A stretch of DNA of 64,000 nucleotides from Nostoc sp. LPT (GCF_017115165.1 NZ_JABXKF010000105.1:145889-209888), one strand, 5' to 3'; positions 27,000 to 35,713 are shown, counted from the first letter of the stretch. The notes: generated by a model not told the origin, from the sequence alone. Translations and numbers: made by a program.

Positions 27000-28526
27000 A
27001 TGCCAAAGCCAAAAACCTTTTTCACTTGTAACGAATGTGGAGCAGAATCGCCCCAATGGTTTGGTAAGTGTCCAGCTTGCGGTACTTACAACTCTCTAGA
27101 AGAACAAATTTCTATTCAATCCTCAGTAGATGTACCCAGTCGGGGAGGAGTGAGTAGTTGGCAATCAGCTCAAGGCAATGGCAAATCTCACGGTAAACCA
27201 GCTAAAGCGCGAGCCTCTTTAACATTTGATCAAATTACTGATCGCCAAATTGCCCGTTGGGAGTCTGGTTATGAAGAATTAGATCGGGTGCTTGGAGGTG
27301 GGGTTGTCCCTGGTTCTATGGTGCTGATTGGTGGCGATCCGGGGATTGGTAAATCGACTTTATTGTTGCAAGTATCTAATCAATTAGCACAGAAATATCG
27401 CATCCTTTACGTAACTGGTGAAGAATCAGGGCAGCAGGTAAAATTACGAGCTTCCCGTTTGGGAGTATCAAAAACCCTAAGTGTAGTAAACGATGAGAAG
27501 GTAACAGTAGTAGTAGATACTACACTTCCTATAGACCCTGACAGTATAGGTGCAGATTTATATGTACTGCCAGAAACAGATTTAGAGGAGATTTTACGGG
27601 AAATAGACTCTCTCAAACCAAATGTGGCGGTAATTGATAGTATCCAAACAGTGTTTTTTCCGGCGCTGACTTCTGCACCAGGTTCGGTAGCTCAGGTACG
27701 GGAATGTACCGCAGCATTGATGAAGGTGGCGAAGCATGAAGATGTCACCATGCTGATTGTGGGACACGTCACCAAAGAAGGAGCGATCGCTGGGCCAAAA
27801 GTTTTAGAACATTTAGTCGATACAGTGTTGTATTTTGAAGGCGATCGCTTTGCCTCCCATCGGTTATTACGGACAGTCAAAAACCGCTTCGGTGCAACTC
27901 ACGAAATCGGCATCTTTGAAATGGTGACAGATGGATTGCGAGAAGTCTCCAATCCCTCAGAGCTATTTTTAGGCAACCGTGACGATCCTGCACCTGGTAC
28001 TGCCATTGTCGTGGCTTGCGAAGGCACTCGTCCGATTGTTGTAGAATTGCAAGCTTTAGTGAGTCCTACCAGCTACCCTTCCCCTCGGCGGGCTGGAACT
28101 GGCGTAGACTACAACCGCCTAGTACAAATTCTTGCCGTCTTAGAAAAACGAGTGGGAATTCCGATGTCAAAGTTAGATTCCTACGTTGCTTCTGCGGGTG
28201 GGTTGAATGTGGAAGAACCAGCGGTAGATTTAGGAATAGCGATCGCAATTGTAGCTAGTTTCCGCGATCGCATAGTTGATCCCGGTACAGTATTAATCGG
28301 TGAAGTTGGGTTAGGCGGACAAGTGCGATCGGTTTCCCAAATGGAACTGCGGTTGAAAGAAGCTGCTAAGTTGGGATTTAAAAGAGCGATCGTGCCAAAA
28401 GGGACAAAATTTCCCGACTTGAATATTGAGATATTGCCAGTATCCAAAGTCATAGATGCAATTATCGCCGCCATTCCTCATCAAGAATTGACAGCTGACG
28501 ATTTAGAACCCGATGAAGATGAGTAA
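27000..28526 (+). CDS. radA: DNA repair protein RadA (Sms)
   Basis: 508 residues. N-terminal C4 zinc finger (CNECG, CPACG), Walker A GGDPGIGKST near residue 113, the RadA-specific KNRFG motif near 298, and a C-terminal Lon-protease-like domain (GGLNVEEPAVDLGIAIAI, GEVGLGGQVRSV). RadA is a DnaB-like helicase that helps branch migration in recombination repair. It is divergent from rpaB with 170 bases between, an arrangement I recall as frequent in cyanobacteria. The acidic tail LTADDLEPDEDE is short. Confidence 0.95.
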   Translation: MPKPKTFFTCNECGAESPQWFGKCPACGTYNSLEEQISIQSSVDVPSRGGVSSWQSAQGNGKSHGKPAKARASLTFDQITDRQIARWESGYEELDRVLGGGVVPGSMVLIGGDPGIGKSTLLLQVSNQLAQKYRILYVTGEESGQQVKLRASRLGVSKTLSVVNDEKVTVVVDTTLPIDPDSIGADLYVLPETDLEEILREIDSLKPNVAVIDSIQTVFFPALTSAPGSVAQVRECTAALMKVAKHEDVTMLIVGHVTKEGAIAGPKVLEHLVDTVLYFEGDRFASHRLLRTVKNRFGATHEIGIFEMVTDGLREVSNPSELFLGNRDDPAPGTAIVVACEGTRPIVVELQALVSPTSYPSPRRAGTGVDYNRLVQILAVLEKRVGIPMSKLDSYVASAGGLNVEEPAVDLGIAIAIVASFRDRIVDPGTVLIGEVGLGGQVRSVSQMELRLKEAAKLGFKRAIVPKGTKFPDLNIEILPVSKVIDAIIAAIPHQELTADDLEPDEDE

Positions 28527-28663
28527 TTAATGGGTATTAGGAAATTGTTCCAAAATTTGGCAGGGTTCAAAGCAAATTCCATAATTTTTACGAGTAAAAA
28601 CTCAGTCCCTAATCTCCAATCCCCAGTCCCCAGTCACTTTTACACACCAAAGGACAATCCACG

Positions 28664-29391
28664 ATGACAGCCCTCACCCAAGACTACCAAATCACTTGGG
28701 AAAAACTTCCCGATGATTATAAACTCCCAGATGACCCAGTAGATAACATTAATCAACCAGCCTTAGCTGCTGCACTTACAGAAAGCCTACAATTAGCCGG
28801 AAAAATTTCAGCTAACGCCCTAACAACAACTAATTACGGCATTTGTGCCACTTTAAACAACAAAATGGTCATTAAAGCTCCTGATTGGGCTTTCATTGCC
28901 AAAATTAATGTTAGTAGAGAAGAAGTAATACGCAGTTACACACCTCAATTACAGGGTGACATTCCCGTAATTGTGATGGAATTTGTTTCCATACACAGGA
29001 GACAGAATATTCTTTCAAAGCGACATATCCCCCAGGAAAATGGTTTTTCTACGAGCGCATCTTAAAAGTACCAAACTACATCATCTTTGAACCAGACAGC
29101 GGTAGTGTCGAGATGTATCGCTTATAAAACACAGAACAGTATATTTTGCAAGAGCCTGATGAAAATCAACGCTACTGGATAGCAGAAATGAATCTTTACT
29201 TTGGGGTGTGGCCAGGTACTCGTGAAAATCGCCCAGGAAAGTGGTTACGGTGGTAGGATGAACAAGGAAACCTTTTGCCTTGGGGTTCTGAGTTAGCTCA
29301 ACAGGAAGGCCAACGCGCTGAACAAGAACGCCAACGTGCTGAACGACTAGCAGCACAATTGCGGGCGGCAGGAATTGAGCCAGAAGATTAG
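28664..29391 (+). pseudogene. Uma2-family (DUF820) gene, frameshifted with two stops
   Basis: The first 110 codons encode a Uma2 protein (NYGICATLNNKMVIKAPDWAFIAKI, PVIVMEFVS). After about 28990 the family sequence continues one frame over: TEYSFKATYPPGKWFFYERILKVPNYIIFEPDSG is readable there, given here only as motif. That frame is interrupted by TAA at 29125 and TAG at 29254 and ends at TAG 29389 after a coiled-coil tail (EQERQRAERLAAQLRAAG). Uma2 proteins are PD-(D/E)xK-like and very numerous in cyanobacteria. One frameshift and two stops make this a decayed copy; 36918-37751 is an intact relative. Confidence 0.88.
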
Positions 29392-29413
29392 ATTTCCTGT
29401 AAATAATTTAGCT

Positions 29414-29453
29414 TTGCTAGATTAGCAAATTTTTTGCTAATCTAGCATTTTTT
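29414..29453 (+). terminator. Intrinsic terminator
   Basis: TGCTAGATTAGCA pairs with TGCTAATCTAGCA, followed by a long T run. It follows the Uma2 pseudogene. The rest of 29454-29718 is AT-rich without a gene. Confidence 0.88.
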
Positions 29454-29718
29454 TTATAAAGATGAAATTTTAAATAATACCAATTACAGCCAAAAGTTGA
29501 GAGTATTTTTGTTAATTATTATTGCTAATACTATCAAAGCTAAGGCTAATTTATTCCCGTTAAAACTTGAAAATTATTAATAATAATTTTCAAGTTTATA
29601 CTCAATAAGTATAATTTTATACCTTAATATAAAGACATGATAAAGGCGATCGCCTAATCCCGCGAAGAAGAATGCGATCGCCCTTATCTGGTCCCCTTAT
29701 CAGGAGTTAACTATCATC

Positions 29719-29994
29719 ATGGCACAACCAGAAGATTCCGCCCAGTCAAAATTAGAACAGTTCTTGGGTGAAAATTTAGATACACCCAGCGTCAATCAAC
29801 CAACTCAAAAGCCATTTCCTCAAAGAAAACCAGTTAAGCATCTACTGATTGGTTCACCAAAGGCCGTTACCAGTACAATCCACTACTTACAGGTAATTGG
29901 GTACGCCAGCGTTGGGGAATGGAGTCCACTGATACCCACAGGCAATTTAGATGAAGTCATGAGTATTTTAATTCGACAAATTCTGATGCAATAA
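29719..29994 (+). CDS. Conserved cyanobacterial hypothetical protein
   Basis: 91 residues. AGGAG lies 12 bases before the ATG. The C-terminal half VKHLLIGSPKAVTSTIHYLQVIGYASVGEWSPL with PTGNLDEVMSIL resembles a small soluble protein family I recall from many filamentous cyanobacteria. No function known. Upstream there are two HIP1 octamers close together (29644 and 29674). Confidence 0.7.
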   Translation: MAQPEDSAQSKLEQFLGENLDTPSVNQPTQKPFPQRKPVKHLLIGSPKAVTSTIHYLQVIGYASVGEWSPLIPTGNLDEVMSILIRQILMQ

Positions 29995-30002
29995 CCTAGA
30001 TG

Positions 30003-30036
30003 TAGAGACGTTGCAATGCAACGTCTCTAGATTTTT
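30003..30036 (+). terminator. Intrinsic terminator
   Basis: TAGAGACGTTGCA and TGCAACGTCTCTA, nearly a continuous palindrome, then GATTTTTT. It ends the 29719 gene and, on the other strand, the convergent 30043 gene. Confidence 0.85.
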
Positions 30037-30042
30037 TAGATA

Positions 30043-30327
30043 TTAATTTCTGTCTACTCCTATATCCCTGTTTTCTGGTTCGTTGGATTCTCGTGCTTCA
30101 TTGGCAATCATTCCATTAATGTAGGTAACAATTATCACTAATTCTCCAATGGCTTCCAACTCAGCCTCTTCTTCTGGTGTTTGAGAATTAGCTGTTTTCT
30201 TATCTACAATTTCTTGCATCCGATCTGATAATTCGTCTGTAATTTTAAACAGATTAATGTTACTGACTTTTTCAAGTTGAATACCTTTCTCTAGCCAGGA
30301 TGAGGGTTTAACAACTGCGATCGCCAT
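30043..30327 (-). CDS. Hypothetical small helical protein
   Basis: 94 residues, acidic and helical, with a TPEEEAELEAIGELVIIVTYING stretch that recalls the LTQTERLEAEGLVELAEFL stretch of the small protein before the HNH gene (33974-34189). No membrane segment or known motif. Function unknown. Convergent with 29719. Confidence 0.6.
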   Translation of the reverse strand: MAIAVVKPSSWLEKGIQLEKVSNINLFKITDELSDRMQEIVDKKTANSQTPEEEAELEAIGELVIIVTYINGMIANEARESNEPENRDIGVDRN

Positions 30328-30409
30328 AACTTAATTACGATTGAATATATTACTTAATTGTAGGCTGCATCAGAATTGCCTCAAGTTTACCTTGCTAAAG
30401 GTTTTAGTG

Positions 30410-30574
30410 ATGAAACAAATCAAAATTATTGTCGAAAAACATTCTGACAGTTATGTTGCCTATCCTCTTAGTATCAAAGGAGCGATCGTTGGTCAAGGTG
30501 ATACTTATGAAGAAGCCTTAGCCGATGTTAAGCCAGCTATTCGCTGCTATATCGAGATATTTGGCAAACACTGA
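30410..30574 (+). CDS. HicB-like small protein (orphan, short)
   Basis: 54 residues from the ATG at 30410; the open frame before it has no ribosome binding site. KQIKIIVEKHSDSYVAYPLSIKGAIVGQGDTYEEALADVKPAI is the partial RNase H-like fold of HicB antitoxins. HicB proteins of this type are usually 70 or more residues, so the C terminus after EIFGKH may be lost. No HicA toxin is found beside it. Confidence 0.65.
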   Translation: MKQIKIIVEKHSDSYVAYPLSIKGAIVGQGDTYEEALADVKPAIRCYIEIFGKH

Positions 30575-30585
30575 TATTTATGGTA

Positions 30586-30604
30586 TGCCAAAATAAAATA
30601 TCAG
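30586..30604 (+). promoter_or_regulatory. Conserved motif upstream of kinase-WD40 gene
   Basis: TGCCAAAATAAAATATCAG lies 39 bases before the kinase start. A near copy (TGCCAAAATAAATACCAG) is found at 41239, 37 bases before the paralogous kinase at 41276. Shared by descent or a regulatory site; role unknown. Confidence 0.45.
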
Positions 30605-30624
30605 TGAAACTACGGTTTTGACCA

Positions 30625-33384
30625 ATGGCGTGGAATCCAGGGCAGCAGTTATTTGGTAGGCGCTACATAATCGAGAGAAAATTGGGCGAAGGTGGAGTTG
30701 GTATTACCTATCTTGCAAAAAATCGACGCGGTGAGTTGCGAGTTATCAAAACTCTCAGAGAACAAATCCTCAATCATCCCCAATGGATACCACATCAAGA
30801 TAAATTACGGCATGACTTCCGAGATGAAGCTTTGCGACTGGCTTTATGTCGCCATCCTCATATTGTGCAGGTAGAAAACGTCTTTGATGAGGAGAATTTG
30901 CCATGCATGGCGATGGAGTACATCGAAGGCGAAGATTTGGGGAAGCTGATAACCGAAAAAGGGGCGTTATCAGAAGCAGAAGCACTACTATATATTAGGC
31001 AAATTGGCGACGCATTAACTGTAGTTCACGAAAAAGGCTTACTGCATCGGGATTTAAAGCCGAGTAATATTATGATGCGTGCGGGTAAACCAGAGGCCGT
31101 ACTAATTGACTTTGGTCTTGCTAGACAATTTATTGCGGGTGCAGTTTTACAGCATACAGAGAGTTTTACCCCTGGTTATGCGCCTCCAGAACAGTACGTA
31201 CCTCATGCCGAACGGGGAGAATATATTGATGTTTATGCTTTAGCAGCCACACTGTATGCTTTACTGACTGGACAGTTGCCTATGCCAGTACCAGCTAGAC
31301 TGCAAAATTTTACCATGCGATCGCCTAAAGATTTGAATAGCAGTGTTAGCGATCGGGTGAATGAGGCAATTATGAAAGGGATGGCGTTAAATTACAAGTT
31401 CCGTCCCCAGTCGGTGGAGGAGTGGTTGGATTTGTTAGGAATATTCACACCAAATAACTGGAAATGCGTCCACAATATTCTGAGGAATTCTGGAATAATA
31501 ACTCTTAGCCCCAAGGAAGATATCCTAGCAAGTGTGGCAGGTTCAGTTATTCACTTGTTTTCATCATCTACAGGTCAACTTCTCCGCACCCTGAGTGGTC
31601 ATTCCGACTCGGTTGATTCCGTAGCCATCAGTAGTAATGGGCAAATGTTGGCTAGTGGTAGTGGAGACAACACTATCAAACTATGGAATGTGGCAACAGG
31701 CAGAGAAATTCGCACCCTCACTGGTCATTCCGACTCGGTTAATTCCGTAGCCATCAGTAGTGATGGGCAAATGTTGGCTAGTAGTAGTTATGACAACACT
31801 ATCAAACTGTGGAATGTGCAAACAGGAAGAGAAATTCGCACCCTGACTGATTATTCGTGGTTTTTTGGTAGTTTCGTCGCCATCAGTAGTGATGGGCAAA
31901 TGTTGGCTAGTGGTAGTAGAGACAACACTATCAAACTGTGGAATGTGGCAACAGGCAGAGAAATTCGCACTCTGACTGGTCATTCCGACCGGGTTAATTC
32001 CGTAGCCATCAGTAGTAATGGGCAAATGTTGGCTAGTAGTAGTTATGACAACACTATCAAACTATGGAATGTGGCAACAGGCTCAGAAATTCGCACCCTG
32101 AGTGGTCATTCCGACTCGGTTGATTCCGTAGCCATCAGTAGTGATGGGCAAATGTTGGCTAGTGGTAGTAGAGACAACACTATCAAACTGTGGAATGTGG
32201 CAACAGGCAGAGAAATTCCCACCCTCACTGGTCATTCCGACTCGGTTAATTCCGTAGCCATCAGTAGTGATGGGCAAATACTGGCTAGTAATAGTTCTGA
32301 TAAGACTATCAAACTCTGGTCAGTGACAACAGGTGAAGAAATTCGCACTCTGACTGGTCATTCCAACTCGGTTAAATCCGTAGCCATCAGTAGTGATGGG
32401 CAAATACTGGCCAGTAGTTCTAAGACATCCCTAGTCATCAGTAGTGATCCGCAAAGACTGTTTAGTAATGATGATAAGACTATCAAACTCTGGTCAGTGA
32501 CAACAGGGGAAGAAATTCGCACTCTGACTGCTCATTCCTACTCGGTTAATTCTGTCACCTTTAGTAGTGATGGGCAAATCCTGGCTAGTGGTAGTGATGA
32601 CAAGACTATCAAACTGTGGTCAGTATCAACAGGTAAAGAAATTTGCACTCTGACTGCTCATTCCTACTCAGTTAATTCTGTCACCTTTAGTAGTGATGGG
32701 CAAATCCTGGCTAGTGGTAGTGATGACAAGACTATCAAACTGTGGTCAGTATCAACAGGTAAAGAAATTTGCACTCTGACTGCTCATTCCTACTCAGTTA
32801 ATTCTGTCACCTTTAGTAGTGATGGGCAAATCCTGGCTAGTGGTAGTGATGATAACACTATCCAACTGTGGTCAGTGCCAACAGGCAGAGAAATTCGCAC
32901 CCTCACTGGTCATTCCGGTTCGGTTCAATCCATCGCCATCAGTAGTGATGGGCAAATCCTGGCTGGTGGTAGTGAGGACAAGACTATCAAACTGTGGTCA
33001 TTGACAACAGGTAGAGGAATTGACTGCTTGACTGGTCATTCCAGTGGGGTTTTGTCCGTAGCCATCAGTAGTGATGGGGAAATTCTGGCTAGTGGTAGTC
33101 GAGACAAGACTATCAAACTGTGGTCAGTGACAACAGGTAGAGAAATTTTCACCCTAAGTGGTCATTCCGAATCAGTTAATTCCGTAGCCATCAGTAGTGA
33201 TGGGCAAATCCTGGCTAGTGGTAGTGGGGACAAAACTATCAAACTGTGGTCAGTGACAACAGGGAAAGAAATTTGCACCCTCAGTCATTTTGATTCAGTT
33301 AATTCCGTCGCCTTTACCCCCGATGTAAGTTGGCTTGCTGCTGGTGACAACAGCGGAAATATCAAAATTTGGCGACGCAGCTAG
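30625..33384 (+). CDS. Ser/Thr protein kinase with WD40 repeats
   Basis: 919 residues. Kinase domain about residues 12-270: glycine loop GEGGVGITYLAK, catalytic Lys in RVIKTLRE, HRDLKPSN, DFGLAR, APPEQY; all active-site residues are present. From about 285 onward come about 15 WD40 repeats (S-x-D-G-Q-x-L-A-S-G-S, D-K-T-I-K-L-W), forming one or two beta propellers for protein binding. No membrane helix. Three consecutive repeats near 32530-32900 are almost identical in DNA. One repeat carries an insertion (KTSLVISSDPQRLFS). Such kinases are typical of Nostoc-type genomes; the substrates are unknown. Paralogue at 41276. Confidence 0.92.
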   Translation: MAWNPGQQLFGRRYIIERKLGEGGVGITYLAKNRRGELRVIKTLREQILNHPQWIPHQDKLRHDFRDEALRLALCRHPHIVQVENVFDEENLPCMAMEYIEGEDLGKLITEKGALSEAEALLYIRQIGDALTVVHEKGLLHRDLKPSNIMMRAGKPEAVLIDFGLARQFIAGAVLQHTESFTPGYAPPEQYVPHAERGEYIDVYALAATLYALLTGQLPMPVPARLQNFTMRSPKDLNSSVSDRVNEAIMKGMALNYKFRPQSVEEWLDLLGIFTPNNWKCVHNILRNSGIITLSPKEDILASVAGSVIHLFSSSTGQLLRTLSGHSDSVDSVAISSNGQMLASGSGDNTIKLWNVATGREIRTLTGHSDSVNSVAISSDGQMLASSSYDNTIKLWNVQTGREIRTLTDYSWFFGSFVAISSDGQMLASGSRDNTIKLWNVATGREIRTLTGHSDRVNSVAISSNGQMLASSSYDNTIKLWNVATGSEIRTLSGHSDSVDSVAISSDGQMLASGSRDNTIKLWNVATGREIPTLTGHSDSVNSVAISSDGQILASNSSDKTIKLWSVTTGEEIRTLTGHSNSVKSVAISSDGQILASSSKTSLVISSDPQRLFSNDDKTIKLWSVTTGEEIRTLTAHSYSVNSVTFSSDGQILASGSDDKTIKLWSVSTGKEICTLTAHSYSVNSVTFSSDGQILASGSDDKTIKLWSVSTGKEICTLTAHSYSVNSVTFSSDGQILASGSDDNTIQLWSVPTGREIRTLTGHSGSVQSIAISSDGQILAGGSEDKTIKLWSLTTGRGIDCLTGHSSGVLSVAISSDGEILASGSRDKTIKLWSVTTGREIFTLSGHSESVNSVAISSDGQILASGSGDKTIKLWSVTTGKEICTLSHFDSVNSVAFTPDVSWLAAGDNSGNIKIWRRS
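31580..33340 (+). repeat. About 126-bp tandem repeats encoding WD40 units
   Basis: Direct repeats of 126 bp, each one WD40 blade. Copies from about 32545 to 32900 differ at few bases, marking recent expansion. Confidence 0.85.
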
Positions 33385-33547
33385 TGGTACTATAACAGCA
33401 AAGAAAGTATCAGCAAGAGATGTTCTTATTATCTTAAATAGCAATACTCACGGCGATCGCTCACTTTGAGAATGACTAAGAATTGTGGATATAGAATGTT
33501 TGATAATAGAGTGCGATCGCTATTTTAGAAGTAGATCCATGTTGGAT

Positions 33548-33961
33548 TCACAGTGGTGGATGACGACCCAGAAGTTCTTCTTCTGCTCGAATTGACAATA
33601 TAATTGTTCTATTCATGCGGAGAGTGTCAATAGTTCCTCGCCCCGTAGCCGTTAATCCCACAACCTGTACACCAGACCAACGGAAATGTTCTTTCCACAC
33701 CTGTTGACGAGGATTAAAGATGCGTACAATTTTCCCTGTCATAGGATCTTCAACCGTTTGACGGACAGACTTGTGTAGCGAACATGACACGCACGCTAAT
33801 GCTAAATTATCTGCTGTTGTTTTTCCACCTGCGACAACAGGAGTAACATGATCTATGTGAAATGTTGCTTCTTGTCCTGCTTGCGACAAACAGCAATACT
33901 CGCAGCGATCGCTTGCTCTTTGAATAACTAATTGATGTAAAGAAGCCCCAATTGTGGACAT
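33548..33961 (-). CDS. HNH endonuclease
   Basis: 137 residues with a complete HNH motif: CEYC, FHIDHVTPVVAGGKTTADNLALAC, CVSCSLHKS, i.e. zinc-binding CxxC pairs and the catalytic His in IDH. A family of small HNH nucleases common in cyanobacteria. It lies 12 bases after the small gene 33974-34189 on the same strand, and the two are probably cotranscribed. Target is unknown; could be mobile-element or restriction-like. Confidence 0.88.
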   Translation of the reverse strand: MSTIGASLHQLVIQRASDRCEYCCLSQAGQEATFHIDHVTPVVAGGKTTADNLALACVSCSLHKSVRQTVEDPMTGKIVRIFNPRQQVWKEHFRWSGVQVVGLTATGRGTIDTLRMNRTIILSIRAEEELLGRHPPL

Positions 33962-33973
33962 TGATTACCCAAG

Positions 33974-34189
33974 TTATGTCTCAGTGTGCTTGATAACACA
34001 CTGCGATCGCAATTTGAGTAGAGATAAAAATTCAGCTAGCTCAACGAGTCCTTCCGCTTCCAATCTTTCTGTTTGAGTTAACTCCTCACCCGTATCTTGT
34101 CTGTCCAGTAAAAATTGCAAACGTTCTTGGACAGCACGAGGGAGTTGAAATTTCGCTAGTTCAACGGGTATCTCGATTATCTCCGCCAT
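33974..34189 (-). CDS. Small protein paired with HNH endonuclease
   Basis: 71 residues from the ATG at 34189 (MAEIIEIPVELAKFQLP); an in-frame start at 34222 is less likely. The acidic helical sequence AVQERLQFLLDRQDTGEELTQTERLEAEGLVELAEFLSLL is characteristic of a small partner often found directly before HNH genes in cyanobacteria. It may be an antitoxin or immunity-like protein; that is inference. Confidence 0.72.
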   Translation of the reverse strand: MAEIIEIPVELAKFQLPRAVQERLQFLLDRQDTGEELTQTERLEAEGLVELAEFLSLLKLRSQCVIKHTET

Positions 34190-34243
34190 ATATGAGACTC
34201 TAACCCCAAGAGCAGCAGACACCTAAAAATTATAACAGTTAGC

Positions 34244-34472
34244 AGAAGGTTCCTCCTCCAGGGCAGGAAGGGCAACAGAAGTAGAAGTTATTGCCACAGT
34301 CGAAAAAGGTGCTACCTTTCCCGCTCAATTTGGTAAAACTGGATTTAGGTGTAACTTTCCCTTTAATGCTGAATGAAATGGCAAGTTTTATACTACTAAA
34401 AAAATTGAGACAATAGCTGTTCAAGAGGAAGAAAACTGGTTAGTTATTAGAGTTATCGTTAAATACTTTTAA
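34244..34472 (+). pseudogene. DUF4258-like gene with internal TGA and lost N terminus
   Basis: One frame reads TEVEVIATVEKGATFPAQFGKTGF, then FNAE-stop-NGKFYTT, then IAVQEEENWLVI and VIVKYF before TAA at 34470. This matches the DUF4258 layout, where the stop position normally holds Trp (EWNGK). TGA at 34374 is therefore a nonsense change from TGG. The first ~25 codons of the family are not recognisable upstream. DUF4258 genes are commonly followed by DUF2283, as here (34485), and the pair is thought to be toxin-antitoxin-like. Confidence 0.75.
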
Positions 34473-34484
34473 AGAAAAAACTTC

Positions 34485-34724
34485 ATGAAAATTACTTACG
34501 CTTCCAGATACAACATAGCTTATATCTATCTCCAAGAAAAAACTGTACAGGTAGAAACAATTCAAGTCAGCGAAGAAATGAATGTAGATATTGCTCCTGA
34601 CGGCACAATTTATGGAATTGAATTGCTCAATGCTAACCAACAATTAGGTGCTAATGAACAGGGTAAGTTAATCGTAGTCAATGAAGCGTTAGGAGAATCG
34701 ACCGAAATTAAACTATTACTATAG
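34485..34724 (+). CDS. DUF2283 family protein
   Basis: 79 residues: MKITYASRYNIAYIYLQEK, VSEEMNVDIAPDGTIYGIELLNA is the DUF2283 signature. It begins 12 bases after the broken DUF4258 gene. Believed to be the antitoxin-like partner; biochemical role not known to me. Its frame is intact although the partner is broken. Confidence 0.85.
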   Translation: MKITYASRYNIAYIYLQEKTVQVETIQVSEEMNVDIAPDGTIYGIELLNANQQLGANEQGKLIVVNEALGESTEIKLLL

Positions 34725-34778
34725 TGTGAATAAATCAAAATAGTAAGTGGAACTCGCAATCAATTAGATGTCGTAAAA

Positions 34779-35024
34779 ATGCTAGAAATTACTAAAAATT
34801 ACGTCATGGATGAAAATCAGCAAGCGATCGCTGTACAAATTTCTATAGCTGACTTTGAAAAAATTGAAGAAATATTGGAGAACTACAGCTTGATACAGTT
34901 AATGGAAGAATCGGAAGATAATGAACGCCTTTCTAAAGACGAAGGATGGGAATATTACCAATCATTAAAGCAAAAGAATAATGATGAACACGCGATTAGT
35001 CGATTCGCTGGTACAAATTATTGA
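34779..35024 (+). CDS. Phd/RelB-like antitoxin without toxin
   Basis: 81 residues. MLEITKNYVMDENQQAIAVQISIADFEKIEEILENYSLIQLMEE fits the Phd/YefM-like antitoxins that normally precede a RelE/ParE toxin. No RelE gene follows; instead the frame runs 44 bases into the DUF433 gene and its last 14 residues (DEHAISRFAGTNY) are read from that gene, so the usual end of the protein seems lost. Probably an orphan remnant of a toxin-antitoxin pair. Confidence 0.65.
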   Translation: MLEITKNYVMDENQQAIAVQISIADFEKIEEILENYSLIQLMEESEDNERLSKDEGWEYYQSLKQKNNDEHAISRFAGTNY

Positions 35025-35310
35025 ATCTCTCACTCCAGAAGAGCGCGTCTTTTTACAACAGCGACTAAGCAGCCAGCTAATTCAAGTGACAGTCGGTGTC
35101 TGCGGGGGACAGCCACGCATTCGCAACACGCGCATCCCTATGTGGACGCTGGTGGCTTTTCGCCAACAGGGAGCAGATGAGGAAGAGTTGCTGCGAAACT
35201 ACCCTACCCTAACCCATAACGAGCTAAAAGCTGCCTGGACTTATTATGAACAGCACCAAGAACAATTAGACCGAGCAATCATCAGGTTGACTGAGGATGA
35301 TGATGGTTAA
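34981..35310 (+). CDS. DUF433 family antitoxin-like protein
   Basis: 109 residues (start 34981 or the ATG at 34984). The DUF433 core is clear: GVCGGQPRIRNTRIPMWTLVAFRQQGADEEELLRNYPTLTHNELKAAWTYY, cited here as its core motif GGQPRIRNTRIP. DUF433 proteins are wHTH-like antitoxins paired with DUF5615 PIN-like nucleases. The 3' end overlaps the start of such a gene (35303), which is broken by a stop. The N-terminal extension ESLTPEERVFLQQRL is helical. Confidence 0.82.
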   Translation: MMNTRLVDSLVQIIESLTPEERVFLQQRLSSQLIQVTVGVCGGQPRIRNTRIPMWTLVAFRQQGADEEELLRNYPTLTHNELKAAWTYYEQHQEQLDRAIIRLTEDDDG

Positions 35311-35713
35311 GCTTTACTCTAATAAGAATTTTCCTATGGATATAGTCAGAGAATTGCGCCAGTGAGGTTACGATGTCCTAACTTCCTATGAAGCAGGACA
35401 AGCAAATCAAGGTATCTCTGATGAGCAAGTTCTAATTTTTGCGACACAAAACCAGCGAATCGTCATCACTCTTAACCGTGACGACTTCATTGCCTTACAT
35501 AATAGCGGCATTGCTCACAACGGCATCATTATCTGCAAAACTGATAGAGACTATTTAGGGCAAATTCAAACTCTCCACACCTACTTGCAAGATATTAAGT
35601 CACAAAGTCTTGCTTGGGCGATCGCACTGCAAAATCGCCTGATTCGCATCAAAAAGCAGAACCAACCCAAATCCAGCCGACAAGTTTTCATTATTCAAGA
35701 ATACCTAAGATAG
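35303..35713 (+). pseudogene. DUF5615 PIN-like toxin with internal TGA
   Basis: The frame from ATG 35303 reads VKLYSNKNFPMDIVRELRQ-stop-GYDVLTSYEAGQANQG, then ISDEQVLIFATQNQRIVITLNRDDFIALH and GIIICKTD, which is the DUF5615 family, up to TAG at 35711. The only lesion is TGA at 35363-35365, codon 21, where homologues usually have a residue such as Leu or Arg before GYDVL. It overlaps the DUF433 antitoxin gene. Predicted inactive unless the TGA is a sequencing error. Confidence 0.82.

Noticed and set aside
35363..35365. Recoded TGA (selenocysteine or other readthrough)
   Set aside because: Broken genes in the window have TGA, TAG and TAA alike, without SECIS-like structure noticed; ordinary nonsense mutation or sequencing error is simpler.
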